The notes under the pieces were generated by a model. The model was not told the DNA's origin. It searched no databases and worked only from the letters and a program-made list of their open reading frames with translations. A DNA stretch of 64,000 bases, from assembly GCF_014205015.1 (NCBI RefSeq), contig NZ_JACHMO010000001.1, positions 5,704,001-5,768,000 of the forward strand, written 5' to 3'. Made by a program: the position numbers and the translations under genes. This document shows, in pieces, positions 36,747-45,908 of this stretch (the first letter of the stretch is position 1; every line of letters starts with the position of its first letter). Origin of the DNA: Saccharothrix ecbatanensis (lineage in GTDB: Bacteria; Actinomycetota; Actinomycetes; Mycobacteriales; Pseudonocardiaceae).

Positions 36747-37411
36747 CGGACGAGTTGGACCCACGGCTGGACCAGCTGCGCGCCGAGCTTGTCGAAGCCA
36801 TCCCGGAGGATCCGGGGACCGACGACCTGGGCGTGGCCGCGATCATGGCGCAGGCCTCCGTCCACGAGCGTCAGGCCGCGTTGGTCGTGGCCGCCCGTGC
36901 CGGCTCACGTGCCGCGCTGGACTCGCTGGTGACCGAGCTGACGCCGTTGGTGTGGCACGTGGCCAGGGGCAACGGCCTGGACCAGGCCACCGCCGAGGAC
37001 GTCGTGCAGACCGTCTGGCTGAGCCTCCTGCGCCACCTGGACCGCCTCGCCGAACCGCGTGCGGTGGCCGGCTGGCTCATCGTGGCCACCCGCCGTGAGG
37101 CGCAACGGGCCTGGCGGGACCGCAACGGCCGCCCGGCGCTGTCCACCGACTCGGCCATGGACATGCCCGACGACCGCTGGCTGCCGGAACCGGAAGCCCT
37201 CCGCGACGACCGCGACCGCCGCCTCTGGCAGGCGTTCGCCACCCTCCCCCGCCGCTGCCAGGAACTGCTCCGCCTGACCGTCCTGGCCGGCCGAGCCGAA
37301 TACCGCGCCGTAGCCGAAGCCCTCTCCATGCCCCGCGGCTCGATCGGCCCGACAAGGGGCCGTTGCCTGACCCGGTTGAGAGAACGCCTGGAACAGCACG
37401 ACATCCGCTGA
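36743..37411 (+). CDS. ECF-type RNA polymerase sigma factor (second of a pair)
   Basis: A 222-aa sigma factor with an N-terminal extension of about 45 residues (TDELDPRLDQLRAELVEAIP...). Region 2: ALVVAARAGSRAALDSLVTE, LTPLVWHVARGNGLDQATAE and DVVQTVWLSLLRHL. Region 4: TLPRRCQELLRLTVLAGRAE, then YRAVAEALSMPRGSIGPTRG. The GTG overlaps the stop of the preceding sigma gene, so both are made together. The extension may take the place of an anti-sigma contact surface. The gene ends 8 nt from the convergent phosphotransferase gene. Confidence 0.88.
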   Translation: MTDELDPRLDQLRAELVEAIPEDPGTDDLGVAAIMAQASVHERQAALVVAARAGSRAALDSLVTELTPLVWHVARGNGLDQATAEDVVQTVWLSLLRHLDRLAEPRAVAGWLIVATRREAQRAWRDRNGRPALSTDSAMDMPDDRWLPEPEALRDDRDRRLWQAFATLPRRCQELLRLTVLAGRAEYRAVAEALSMPRGSIGPTRGRCLTRLRERLEQHDIR

Positions 37412-37419
37412 CCAGGCCG

Positions 37420-38307
37420 TCAGCTCACCGCCAGGACCCGTTCGAGGGTGGCGTAGCCCGCCGGTTCCCAGGTCGGTTTTCCCCCTGGCAGACCGAGCCT
37501 CCCGTTCCGCCCGATCCCGATCAGGCCCAGGGCGCGCAGGACGGCCCAGCCACGGGCGCGGGTGACGGTCGCTTCGTCGGCCTGCCCGTAGGCGTCGAAG
37601 AACCGACCGGCCGCGCCTGCCGGCAACAGGATCCAGGCGGCGGAAAGATCTGTCGCCGGATCGCCCGCGCACAGCTCGCCGAAGTCGATCACCCCGGCGA
37701 GCATCCCGTCCCGGACGACCACGTTCGCCGGGTGCAAGTCACCGTGCAGCCAGAGCGGCGCGCCCAGCCAGACAGGTGCTGCCACGGCCTTCTCCCACAC
37801 GTCCCGCACGCTGTCGGCGCTCGGGTGATCGCCGATGAGCCCGAACCAGTCCTCGGCCCCTTCCCGCAATCCCGCCAGAGGGATGCCTCGCGTGGCGTTG
37901 ACCGGCGCGTCGGCGGGCGCTTGGTGGTGCAGCGCCCTGAGGAACTCCGCGAGGACCTCGGCCTCGTCGACGCGGGTGACCGGCGTGTGATCGGCGGGCT
38001 CGCCCTCGACCCAGCGCACGATCGTCCAGGTGTGCCCGAACAGGCTCGAAGGTCTGCCGATCCGCACCGGGGTGGGTGTCGGCAGCGGCAGGCGGTTCGC
38101 CAACAGCGGCAACCACGTCTGCTCGGTGTGCAGCAGAGCAGGCGCGCGCTCGGTGCGCGGCAGCCGCACGGCCAGTTCCTCCCCGAGTCGCCATTGCCGG
38201 TTGTCCCAGCCGCCGTCGACGTCCCGGAGTTCGAGGTCCGCGAGATCCGGGTGCTGCTCTCTCAGCAGCGCTCGCACCAGGTCGCGGTCGAACGTGAACT
38301 CGTCCAC
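37420..38307 (-). CDS. Aminoglycoside phosphotransferase (APH)-family kinase
   Basis: A 295-aa small-molecule kinase. Brenner-like catalytic loop LWLHGDLHPANVVVRDG and metal-binding VIDFGELCAGDPATDL are intact; the N-lobe has VDGGWDNRQWRLGEELAVRL. Such enzymes phosphorylate aminoglycosides, macrolides, homoserine or other alcohols; the substrate cannot be read. The GTG at 38307 (VDEFTFDRD) follows GGGAGG by 7 nt, better than upstream TTG codons. It lies downstream of ileS, with the ileS terminator between. Confidence 0.88.
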   Translation of the reverse strand: MDEFTFDRDLVRALLREQHPDLADLELRDVDGGWDNRQWRLGEELAVRLPRTERAPALLHTEQTWLPLLANRLPLPTPTPVRIGRPSSLFGHTWTIVRWVEGEPADHTPVTRVDEAEVLAEFLRALHHQAPADAPVNATRGIPLAGLREGAEDWFGLIGDHPSADSVRDVWEKAVAAPVWLGAPLWLHGDLHPANVVVRDGMLAGVIDFGELCAGDPATDLSAAWILLPAGAAGRFFDAYGQADEATVTRARGWAVLRALGLIGIGRNGRLGLPGGKPTWEPAGYATLERVLAVS

Positions 38308-38340
38308 CAACAAGCCTCCCTGACCTTGCGGAAACGCGAA

Positions 38341-38373
38341 GGAGGGGCCGGGACGAATGCTCCCGACCCCTCC
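38341..38373 (-). terminator. ileS transcription terminator
   Basis: GGAGGGGCCGGGA (38341-38353) and TCCCGACCCCTCC (38361-38373) form a 13-bp stem with a 7-nt loop. The single mismatch becomes a G-U pair in the minus-strand RNA. It begins 17 nt after the ileS stop. Confidence 0.75.
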
Positions 38374-38389
38374 TCATACCGCCGTCGCG

Positions 38390-41300
38390 TCAGACCCGGC
38401 GCACCGCTACCCGGACCTTCTGGCCGTCACCGACCACACCGTCCGAGCCCTCGGTGACCTCGCCGTACTCGATCGACTCGGTCAAGGTCTCCTCCTTCAC
38501 GAAGGCCTCGAACTGCCGCACCGCCGCCTCGACCGCCGGCGGCAGCTGCAACGTCAGGGCGATCCGGTCGGACACGTCCAACCCGGCGTCCTTGCGCGCC
38601 TGCTGCACCACCCGCACCAGGTCACGGGCCATGCCCTCGGCCGCCAGCTCCTCCGTCACCACGGTGTCCAGCACGACCAGCCCGCCGCCGTTCGGCAACG
38701 CCGCCGTCGCGCCCTTGTCCGTCGCCACCAGCCGCTGCTCGTACTCCTCCGGGAACAGCTCGATCCCGGCCGCCACGACGCGACCGTCCACCTCCTGCCA
38801 GTCACCGGCCTTGACGGCCTTGATGACCTTCTGCACCTCCGGCCCGAGCCGCGGCCCGGCGGCACGCGCGTTGACCGCCAGCTCGAAGTGGCCGTGCGCG
38901 TCCACGTCGGAGGTCAGCTCGACCTCCTTGACGTTCACCTCGTCCCGCAGCACCTCGGCGAACGCCGCCAACTGCGCCACGTCCGCGGAAGCGATCACCA
39001 GCTTCGCCAACGGCAGCCGCACCCGCAGCTTGTTCGACTTCCGCAGCGACAACGCCGTGGACGCCACCTGCCGCACCTTGTCCATCGCCGCCACCAGGGC
39101 GTCGTCCGCGGGCAGGTCCGCCGCCGACGGGTAGTCCGCCAGGTGGACCGACCGGCCACCGGTCAGCCCGCGCCACACCGACTCCGTGGTCAACGGCAGC
39201 AACGGCGCGGTCACCCGGCACACGACTTCCAGCACGGTGTGCAGGGTGTCGATCGCGTCCTGGTCGCCCGACCAGAACCGGTCGCGTGAACGCCGCACGT
39301 ACCAGTTGGTCAGCACCTCCAGGAACTCCCGGATCGACGCGCACGAGCCCGAGATGTCGTACTCGTCCAGCTGCGCGGTCACGTCGGCCACCAGGTCGTG
39401 CGTCTTCGCCAGCACGTACCGGTCCAGCACGTGCGACGACGAAGTCCGCCAGGTCCCCTCGACCCCGTCCGCGTTGGCGTACAGGGCGAGGAAGTACCAG
39501 GAGTTCCACAACGGCAGCACGGCCTGCCGCACCGCGTCACGGATACCGCGCTCGGTGACCACCAGGTCACCGCCACGCAGGATCGGCGACGCCATCAGGA
39601 ACCAGCGCATGGCGTCCGAGCCGTCGCGGTCGAAGACCTCGTTGACGTCCGGGTAGTTCTTGCGCGACTTGGACATCTTCTGCCCGTCGTCGCCCAGCAC
39701 GATCCCGTGCGCTACGCAGTTGCGGAACGCGGGCCGGTCGAACAGCGCCGTGGCCAGCACGTGCATGGTGTAGAACCAGCCGCGCGTCTGGCCGTTGTAC
39801 TCGACGATGAAGTCGCCCGGGTAGTGGTCGTCGAACCACTGGGCGTTCTCGAACGGGTAGTGGACCTGGGCGAACGACATCGAGCCGGACTCGAACCAGC
39901 AGTCCAGCACCTCGGGCACCCGGCGCATCACGGACTGCCCGGACGGGTCGTCCGGGTTAGGCCGGGTCAGGTTGTCGATCGTCGGCCGGTGCAGGTCGGC
40001 CGGACGCACGCCGAAGTCGCGCTCCAGCTCGTCCAACGACCCGTACACGTCCACCCGCGGGTACGCCGGGTCGTCCGACACCCACACCGGGATCGGCGAG
40101 CCCCAGAACCGGTTGCGGGAGATGTTCCAGTCGCGGGCGTTCTCCAGCCACTTGCCGAACTGGCCGTCCTTGATGTGCTCGGGCACCCAGTTGATCTGCC
40201 CGTTCAGCTCGACCATCCGGTCCTTGAACTGCGAGACCGCGACGAACCACGACGACACCGCACGCTGGATCAGCGCGTTGTCACACCGCCAGCAGTGCGG
40301 GTACGGGTGGTCGTAGGTCTCGTGGCGCAGCAGCAGACCCGCTTCCTTCAGGTCGCGGATGATCGGCTTGTTCGCCTCGAAGACCTGCAGCCCCTCGTAC
40401 GGCGGCACCTCGACGGTGAACCGGCCGTGGGCGTCCACCGGCACGACGACCTCGATGCCCGCCGCGTCGGTGACGAGCTTGTCCTCCTCACCGAAGGCGG
40501 GGGCGATGTGGACCAGGCCCGTGCCGTCCTCGGTGGTGACGTAGTCGGCGGCCAGCACCTGGTGCGCGTTCTCCCGGCCGACGAAGAAGTCGAACGGCGG
40601 GGCGTACTTCCGGCCCACCAGGTCGGCGCCCTTGCAGCGGGCCACGACCGGCGGTTCCTCGCCCAGCTCACGGGCGTACGCGGGCACACGGGCCTCGGCG
40701 AGCAGGTAGCGCTCGCCGTTCGCCTCGACCGTCACGTAGTCCACGTCCGGGTGCACGGCAGCGGCCAGGTTCGACGGCAGCGTCCACGGGGTCGTCGTCC
40801 AGACGAGGGCCAGCTCGCCGGTCTCCAGGCGCAGGCCGACGGTCACCGCCGGGTCCTGCCGGTCCCGGTACGTGTCGTCCATCTTGGTCTCGGTGTTGGA
40901 CAGCGGCGTCTCGCAGCGCCAGCAGTACCAGAGCACCCGGAAGCCCTCGTAGACCAGACCCTTGTCCCACAGGGTCTTGAAGGCCCACATGACGCTTTCC
41001 ATGTAGTCCAGGTCGAGGGTCTTGTAGTCGTTGTCGAAGTCCACCCAGCGGGCCTGCCGGGTCACGTAGTCGCGCCACTGGTCGGTGTACTGGAGCACCG
41101 ACGCGCGACAGGCCTCGTTGAACTTCTCGATGCCGAACGCCTCGATCTCGCTCTTCGACGAGAACCCGAGCTGCTTCTCCGCCTCGACCTCGGCGGGCAG
41201 GCCGTGGGTGTCCCAGCCGAACCGGCGCTCGACGTGCTTGCCGCGCATGGTCTGGTAGCGCGGGACGACGTCCTTGACGTAGCCGGTGAGCAGGTGGCCG

Positions 41301-41497
41301 TAGTGCGGCAGGCCGTTGGCGAACGGCGGGCCGTCGTAGAAGACGAACTCGTTCGCCCCGTTGTCCCCCGCCGGTCGGGCGTCGATCGAGGCCTGGAACG
41401 TCCGGTCGGACTTCCAGAAGTCGAGGACACCCTCTTCGAGGGCGGGGAAGGACGGCTGGGAGGGAACGGAACCCTCGCCTGCCTTCGGGTAGGCCAT
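38390..41497 (-). CDS. ileS: Isoleucyl-tRNA synthetase (eukaryote-like IleRS2 type)
   Basis: Charges tRNA-Ile. The 1035-aa class I synthetase has HYGH at 65-68 (variant of HIGH, in [18 protein letters not shown]), an editing domain ([19 protein letters not shown]) and [13 protein letters not shown]. Length and the HYGH variant match the IleRS2 form found in actinobacteria and eukaryotes, which is generally mupirocin-tolerant. The C-terminal domain has no zinc-finger Cys cluster, unlike IleRS1. The ATG at 41497 has GAGGAG upstream and is controlled by an Ile T-box. Confidence 0.97.
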   Translation of the reverse strand: MAYPKAGEGSVPSQPSFPALEEGVLDFWKSDRTFQASIDARPAGDNGANEFVFYDGPPFANGLPHYGHLLTGYVKDVVPRYQTMRGKHVERRFGWDTHGLPAEVEAEKQLGFSSKSEIEAFGIEKFNEACRASVLQYTDQWRDYVTRQARWVDFDNDYKTLDLDYMESVMWAFKTLWDKGLVYEGFRVLWYCWRCETPLSNTETKMDDTYRDRQDPAVTVGLRLETGELALVWTTTPWTLPSNLAAAVHPDVDYVTVEANGERYLLAEARVPAYARELGEEPPVVARCKGADLVGRKYAPPFDFFVGRENAHQVLAADYVTTEDGTGLVHIAPAFGEEDKLVTDAAGIEVVVPVDAHGRFTVEVPPYEGLQVFEANKPIIRDLKEAGLLLRHETYDHPYPHCWRCDNALIQRAVSSWFVAVSQFKDRMVELNGQINWVPEHIKDGQFGKWLENARDWNISRNRFWGSPIPVWVSDDPAYPRVDVYGSLDELERDFGVRPADLHRPTIDNLTRPNPDDPSGQSVMRRVPEVLDCWFESGSMSFAQVHYPFENAQWFDDHYPGDFIVEYNGQTRGWFYTMHVLATALFDRPAFRNCVAHGIVLGDDGQKMSKSRKNYPDVNEVFDRDGSDAMRWFLMASPILRGGDLVVTERGIRDAVRQAVLPLWNSWYFLALYANADGVEGTWRTSSSHVLDRYVLAKTHDLVADVTAQLDEYDISGSCASIREFLEVLTNWYVRRSRDRFWSGDQDAIDTLHTVLEVVCRVTAPLLPLTTESVWRGLTGGRSVHLADYPSAADLPADDALVAAMDKVRQVASTALSLRKSNKLRVRLPLAKLVIASADVAQLAAFAEVLRDEVNVKEVELTSDVDAHGHFELAVNARAAGPRLGPEVQKVIKAVKAGDWQEVDGRVVAAGIELFPEEYEQRLVATDKGATAALPNGGGLVVLDTVVTEELAAEGMARDLVRVVQQARKDAGLDVSDRIALTLQLPPAVEAAVRQFEAFVKEETLTESIEYGEVTEGSDGVVGDGQKVRVAVRRV

Positions 41498-41715
41498 CGT
41501 GCTGCTCCTCGCGTGCGTCCAACCGGCTCACGGGGACGACACGCCGGTCACGGCGCACCGCGGTACCACCCCGCTTGCCAGGGCGCGAAGGCACTGGCCT
41601 CTCTTCGACGGCTGTGACGGGCCGCACCCGTCCGGTTCTACTGAGGCGCGTCCCACCTGGCACGCGCCCGTTCTTCCGGAAGCTCCCCGGTGATGGCCGG
41701 ATCAACGCCTTGCTA
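41498..41715 (-). ncRNA. T-box leader of ileS (translational, short stem I)
   Basis: On the minus strand the conserved T-box GGGGTGGTACCGCGG is at 41572-41558 and the isoleucine specifier ATC at 41694-41692, inside CCGGCCATCACCGGGGAGC. A TACCCT -10 (41727-41722) puts the start near 41715. Only a short stem I fits between start and specifier, as in the ultrashort actinobacterial ileS T-boxes, which control access to the Shine-Dalgarno sequence (GAGGAG) rather than termination. Confidence 0.88.
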
Positions 41716-41771
41716 CCACCCAGGGTAGCCGAACCGCGCAAACCACTTTGCCGACCGCGCGACTCGCGGGG

Positions 41772-42275
41772 TCACGGCGTCGCCCGCTTCAGAGCCGCGA
41801 GGCTTGAGTCGGGACGGCACACCGCGCACGGCGTGAAGCCCAGCTGGCGTGCCTCGTTGATCGGCAGGCCCAGCGAAGGCCGTGACGCGAGCCAGGAGCA
41901 CGCGGCGAGGTGGTAGCGGGGACGTTCGTCCAGTACCCGCACCTCGTCGGTGAGCTCGCTCACGATCAGGGAGTCGGCGGCGTCCGTGTCCTCCTCGCCA
42001 GGCTCGACTTCTGCCTGATCAGGTGAACTTTCGACCTCCTCCACCCCCGTCCCGCGCTGTTGATCACCAACGCTAACCTGAGGGTGATCAACAACGTCTG
42101 TGCCGGCAGCCTGGGCGCCCGCCCGGTGACGAAGCCACCAGTCGAGCACGAGGACCACCGCAGCGGCCCCGCTCGCGCCCACGGACAACCACGCCCAATA
42201 GGTCTGGGCGCTGGTCAGCGCGGGCACGAGCAACCCCAGGGCTGCCAGCACCAACAGCAGGACTATGTAGAGCAC
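41772..42275 (-). CDS. Two-TM membrane protein with C-terminal cysteine motif
   Basis: A 167-aa protein with two N-terminal membrane segments (LYIVLLLVLAALGLLVPALT; WAWLSVGASGAAAVVLVLDW), an acidic linker (about residues 60-110) and a C-terminal module RPRYHLAACSWLASRP...GFTPCAVCRPD. The pattern H-x3-C ... C-x2-C suggests a small metal site like that of Ada-type or zinc-ribbon proteins. Similar proteins lie between divIVA and ileS in other actinomycetes. Function unknown. Confidence 0.7.
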   Translation of the reverse strand: MLYIVLLLVLAALGLLVPALTSAQTYWAWLSVGASGAAAVVLVLDWWLRHRAGAQAAGTDVVDHPQVSVGDQQRGTGVEEVESSPDQAEVEPGEEDTDAADSLIVSELTDEVRVLDERPRYHLAACSWLASRPSLGLPINEARQLGFTPCAVCRPDSSLAALKRATP

Positions 42276-42303
42276 GTCGAGCAGAGTAGATCAGCTACGC
42301 CGA

Positions 42304-43128
42304 TCAGCCGGCTTCGGCGCGCGCCCCGAAGGAGTAGCCACCCTGCTGACGCCCGTCGGACGGCGCGGCGGGACCCCGGTCCTGAAGGTCTCGCAGCGAC
42401 GACTCGAGCATCGTCTTGAGCCGGGTGCGGTACTCGCGCTCGAACGTCTGAAGCTTGTCGATCTGCTTCTCGAGCGTGTTCTTCTCCTGGGTGATGTTGC
42501 CCATCACCTCGGCGTGCTTGCGCTGCGCGTCACGGTCGAGCGCGCCGGCCTTCTCACGGGCCTGCCGCTCCAACGTCTCGGCGCGGGTCCGCGCGTCGTT
42601 GAGCATGGTCTCGGCACGCGTGCGCGCCTCGTTGACCATCGTGTCGGCCTTGGCTCGCGCCTCGGACAACAGCTGCTCGGACTTGGTCCGCGCCTCCGAC
42701 AGCATCCCGTCGGCCTCGGCCTTGGCCTCACCGGTGAGCCGGTCGGCCATCTCCTGGGCCAGACCGAGCACCTTCGCGGCCTGAACGTGGTGGTCGCCAC
42801 CGCCGCCACCGCCACCGGGAGCGGTCTGCTCCAGTGCCGAAGGGGGCGGCACCGGGGCGAGCCGGCGCGGCTCGTCGACGACACGGCTCGGGCCGACGCC
42901 CGCGGCAACCTTCGCCCGGGCGTCTTCGAGGTCGGCACGCGCGGTCTCGACCTGCTGGTCGAGCTGCTCGACCTGCTGGCGCAGGTCGTTGTTCTCCTCG
43001 ATCAGGCGAGCTAGCTCGCCTTCAACCAGGTCGAGGAACGCGTCCACCTCGTCCTCGTTGTAGCCCCGCTTGCCAATCGGCGGCTTGCTGAACGCGACGT
43101 TGTGCACGTCCGCGGGGGTCAACGGCAT
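42304..43128 (-). CDS. divIVA: DivIVA / Wag31 polar growth protein
   Basis: Coiled-coil scaffold that marks curved membrane at cell poles and directs apical wall growth. 274 aa: N-terminal DivIVA domain with [20 protein letters not shown] and [19 protein letters not shown], coiled coil to about residue 75, a Gly/Pro linker (with a run GGGGGG near 110-116), then a long coiled coil with heptad-like [20 protein letters not shown] repeats to about 245. Start ATG with GAGGTGAT upstream. It follows yggT and sepF, the standard actinobacterial order. Confidence 0.95.
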   Translation of the reverse strand: MPLTPADVHNVAFSKPPIGKRGYNEDEVDAFLDLVEGELARLIEENNDLRQQVEQLDQQVETARADLEDARAKVAAGVGPSRVVDEPRRLAPVPPPSALEQTAPGGGGGGGDHHVQAAKVLGLAQEMADRLTGEAKAEADGMLSEARTKSEQLLSEARAKADTMVNEARTRAETMLNDARTRAETLERQAREKAGALDRDAQRKHAEVMGNITQEKNTLEKQIDKLQTFEREYRTRLKTMLESSLRDLQDRGPAAPSDGRQQGGYSFGARAEAG

Positions 43129-43173
43129 CAGATCACCTCACGCACTCCTGGGCTGTGGACATCCCTGGTCCCC

Positions 43174-43458
43174 TCACCTGGGATCGGCTACTCGCATCAG
43201 AATGATAACGACCAGCAACAGCACAATAATGGACAAGTCCAGTCCGATGCCCCCGATCCGCACGGTCGGGATGATCCGACGCAGCAGCCGGACCGGGGGA
43301 TCGGTCACGGTGTAGACGGTCTCAAGCGCCACCGCGACACCGCCCGCAGGCCGCCATCCTCTGGCGAAACTTCGGACGAGTTCCACGACGACACGCGCCG
43401 TGAGCAGCAGCCAGAACGAGAACAACACGTAGTAGACCACGAGCCAGAGGGCATCCAC
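43174..43458 (-). CDS. yggT: YggT-family membrane protein
   Basis: A 94-aa protein with two membrane helices (LVVYYVLFSFWLLLTARVVV; IGLDLSIIVLLLVVIILMRV) and the YggT signature VYTVTDPPVRLLRRIIPTVR. Conserved between sepF and divIVA in Gram-positive bacteria, where it is linked to division or osmotic tolerance; biochemical role unknown. It starts 20 nt after the sepF stop. Confidence 0.92.
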   Translation of the reverse strand: MDALWLVVYYVLFSFWLLLTARVVVELVRSFARGWRPAGGVAVALETVYTVTDPPVRLLRRIIPTVRIGGIGLDLSIIVLLLVVIILMRVADPR

Positions 43459-43478
43459 AGCGTCAACTGTGCCATCTC

Positions 43479-44096
43479 TCAGGCCTGGTTGAGGAACCCG
43501 CCCTCCGCCAGGCGCCTCCGGTCCTCAGCCGTCACGTCGATGTTCGGTGGTGAGAGAAGGAACACCTTGTTCGTCACCTTGTCGATCGAACCGCGCAGCG
43601 CGAACGCGAGCCCGGCCGCGAAGTCGACCAACCGCTTGGCGTCCGCGTCGTCCATGTCGGTGAGGTTCATGATCACCGGCGTGCCGTCGCGGTAGTGCTC
43701 GCCGATGGTCCGCGCCTCGTTGTAGCTGCGCGGGTGCAGCGTGGTGATGCGGGCGAGCGGGTGGCTCGGCGGGTCGGCGGCAGGTCGCAGCCTGCCGACC
43801 GGCTCGCGCTGCGGTTCGACCGCCAGCGCGCCCTGCGTCTCCGGGCTCCACGAACGTCGTGGACGAACGCCGCGCTCCGGCTCGAGCTCGTCCGCGACGT
43901 CCAACTCGGCCCGGTAGCCGTTGGGGGAACGGCGGCGGGCCGTCCGCTGCTCGGGGTAGGGCTCGTACTCCTCCGAATCCGGGTACTCGGCCCTGTAGTC
44001 CGCGTAGCGCCGGTCCTCCTCGTAGGCGGCCGGGTCGTCGGCGTACTCGGCGGGAACCATCCCGAAGTAGGCCTTCAGCTTGTGAAACCCGCTCAT
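43479..44096 (-). CDS. sepF: SepF, membrane anchor of the FtsZ ring
   Basis: A 205-aa division protein. N-terminal amphipathic helix [18 protein letters not shown] binds membrane, an acidic/aromatic linker (about 20-110) follows, and the SepF core begins at about 115 ([60 protein letters not shown]). In actinobacteria lacking FtsA it is the main FtsZ tether. The ATG at 44096 is chosen because the helix must be N-terminal; the frame continues upstream without similarity. Confidence 0.94.
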   Translation of the reverse strand: MSGFHKLKAYFGMVPAEYADDPAAYEEDRRYADYRAEYPDSEEYEPYPEQRTARRRSPNGYRAELDVADELEPERGVRPRRSWSPETQGALAVEPQREPVGRLRPAADPPSHPLARITTLHPRSYNEARTIGEHYRDGTPVIMNLTDMDDADAKRLVDFAAGLAFALRGSIDKVTNKVFLLSPPNIDVTAEDRRRLAEGGFLNQA

Positions 44097-44167
44097 GGCT
44101 TGAGCCCTTCCTCCGCCGAGATCCCTACCCGCAAGGACGTCGCGGCCGTCCCAGAGGTTCCGGACAG

Positions 44168-44866
44168 TTACGGCGAGGCTAGCCTCCGGCTGCCCAGCAA
44201 CGCTGTTCCGACACGCACGCACGTGGATCCGTGCGCGATGGCGTCCTCAAGGTCACCGCTCATCCCCGCCGAGATCACGGTGGCATCGGGATGATCGTCC
44301 CGCAAGCGGGTTACCGCTTCGTATAGAGCGGCAAACGCCTGCTGTGGAGACATGCCAAGGGGTGCGACAGTCATCACACCGCGCAAAAGAAGTTCACTCG
44401 ATAGTGCTACGTGATCGGCCAGTCGCGGAAGGTCACCGATCGGGTGACCGCCGCGGGCCTCGTCGCCGTCGACGCTGACCTGGATCAGCACCTCGACCGG
44501 CTCGGTGGCGGCCTTGGCGATGGCGTCGGCGAGTCGGATCGAGTCGACCGTGTCGATCCGGTGCGCCCAGCGGAGGACGGACTTGGCCTTGTTCCGCTGG
44601 AGCGAGCCGACCATGTGCCACTTCGCGGGCGCGTCCGGGCGCAGTCCGGCGAACTCGGCCGTCTTGCGGTTGGCCTCCTGGTCGCGGTTCTCGGCGAAGT
44701 CGGCCAGCCCGAGGTCGCTCAGGATGGCGACGTCCTCGGCCGGGAACGTCTTCGTGACGGCTAACAGGTCCACCTCTTCGGGTGACCGCCCCACCGCCGC
44801 GCAAGCCTTGGCGATCCGCTCCGTGACCTCGGCCAGCGACAGGGCCAGCTCTTCGCGCCGGTTCAT
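44168..44866 (-). CDS. yggS: YggS/PROSC-family PLP homeostasis protein
   Basis: Binds PLP without known catalysis and buffers vitamin B6 and amino acid pools. 232 aa, alanine-racemase-like TIM barrel: PLP lysine in [46 protein letters not shown], and [20 protein letters not shown] for phosphate binding. The ATG at 44866 overlaps the stop of pgeF by four bases. Conserved neighbour of sepF in Gram-positive dcw clusters. Confidence 0.95.
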   Translation of the reverse strand: MNRREELALSLAEVTERIAKACAAVGRSPEEVDLLAVTKTFPAEDVAILSDLGLADFAENRDQEANRKTAEFAGLRPDAPAKWHMVGSLQRNKAKSVLRWAHRIDTVDSIRLADAIAKAATEPVEVLIQVSVDGDEARGGHPIGDLPRLADHVALSSELLLRGVMTVAPLGMSPQQAFAALYEAVTRLRDDHPDATVISAGMSGDLEDAIAHGSTCVRVGTALLGSRRLASP

Positions 44867-45567
44867 GACTCCATCCAGATGACGCCCGCGAGCCGCCCCG
44901 TGCCCGGAGTGCGGCGGTGGCTGAACAACGACTTCTCCTCGAACGTGCACCGGGGGTCCAGGCCGAGCCTGCCCACGCCCGCGTCGGCGAGCTGCTGCCA
45001 GAGGCCGGCCCGCAGGTCCAGCGCCGGTTTGCCGGACCGGGTCTTCGACGCGCTGCCGGGGAGGTGCTTCTCGACGTCGGCGCGCATCGCGGCGGGCACC
45101 TCGTAGCACTGCCCGCAGACGGACGGGCCGAGCAGCACCTCGATCCGGTCCTTCCGCGCCCCCAGTTCGACCATGCGGTCCAGGGTCGCCGGGACGACGC
45201 CGACACGTGCGCCGACGCGTCCGGCGTGCACGGCGCCGATCACGCCCGATTCCGGATCGCCGAGCAGGACCGGGACGCAGTCCGCGGTCAGCACCACCAG
45301 CGCCAGCCGTTCCTGTGCGGTGACGACGGCGTCGGTGGCCTCCAGCGGCCCGTCGACCGGCCCGTCCACCACGGCGACGGTCCGGCCGTGCACCTGTTCC
45401 ATCCACACCAGGCGTTCCGGTTCGAGGCCGATGCCCTCGGCCAGCCGCTTCCGGTTGGCCGCGACGGCGGCCGGGTCGTCGCCGACGTGGTCGCCGAGGT
45501 TGAAGGAGTCGTACGGCGGCTTGGACACGCCACCTTCACGGGTGGTCACGACACGACGGATGCGCAC
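44863..45567 (-). CDS. pgeF: PgeF/YfiH-family (multicopper-type laccase domain) peptidoglycan editing factor
   Basis: A 234-aa YfiH/DUF152 protein. In E. coli the homologue removes wrongly incorporated L-Ser from UDP-MurNAc precursors; homologues have been called polyphenol oxidases and purine nucleoside phosphorylases. Metal/active-site residues: H in WMEQVHGRTV, C in LTADCVPVLL, and H in GAVHAGRVGA. The typical GWRG is changed to GRVG here. The GTG at 45567 is used; the frame stays open into the upstream repeat but translates repeat DNA there. Coupled to yggS (ATGA). Confidence 0.9.
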   Translation of the reverse strand: MRIRRVVTTREGGVSKPPYDSFNLGDHVGDDPAAVAANRKRLAEGIGLEPERLVWMEQVHGRTVAVVDGPVDGPLEATDAVVTAQERLALVVLTADCVPVLLGDPESGVIGAVHAGRVGARVGVVPATLDRMVELGARKDRIEVLLGPSVCGQCYEVPAAMRADVEKHLPGSASKTRSGKPALDLRAGLWQQLADAGVGRLGLDPRCTFEEKSLFSHRRTPGTGRLAGVIWMES

Positions 45568-45586
45568 ACCCCCAGCTTCCCAGACC

Positions 45587-45841
45587 CCGCGAGTCGAACC
45601 TCCAGGTCCCGCGTGAGTCCTACGTTCAGAACGCGCGAGTCGTACCTTCAGGACCACCGTGTCCTACGTTCAGGACCCCCGAGTTCAACGCTCAGAACAA
45701 ACGATCTTGTACTGAGCGTTGAACTCGGGGGTCGCGAACGTAGGACTCACGCGTTCCGAACGTAGGACTCACGGGACCTGAACGTAGGACTCACGGGGCC
45801 TGAGTGTTCGACACGCGGGACCTGGAGGTTCGACTCGCGCA
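45587..45841. repeat. Largest hairpin of the dispersed module family (locus 4)
   Basis: Left arm about 45587-45698 (five modules), AT-rich loop with ACGATCTTG (about 45699-45710), right arm about 45711-45841 (six modules). Right-arm modules in order: CTGAGCGTTGAACTCGGGGG; CGAACGTAGGACTCACGCG; CGAACGTAGGACTCACGGGA; TGAACGTAGGACTCACGGGG; TGAGTGTTCGACACGCGGGA; TGGAGGTTCGACTCGCGC. The left arm holds complements of most of these. It occupies most of the 341-bp gap between ftsZ and pgeF; the rest is the ftsZ terminator and short leaders. Confidence 0.9.
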
Positions 45842-45857
45842 GGGGGTGACATGGCGG

Positions 45858-45889
45858 CGCCGCGCCGTCCCGGGTGGGACGGCGCGGCG
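45858..45889 (-). terminator. ftsZ terminator hairpin
   Basis: CGCCGCGCCGTCCC (45858-45871) and GGGACGGCGCGGCG (45876-45889) form a perfect 14-bp stem with a GGGT loop, 19 nt after the ftsZ stop. Confidence 0.8.
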
Positions 45890-45908
45890 TCGGTGGTGTG
45901 GCGAGGGG

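Noticed and set aside
43460..43473. ACAGTTGACG upstream of yggT, resembling the hisD 20-mer
   Set aside because: Only 10 bases match and the -35-like element is too close to the start codon.
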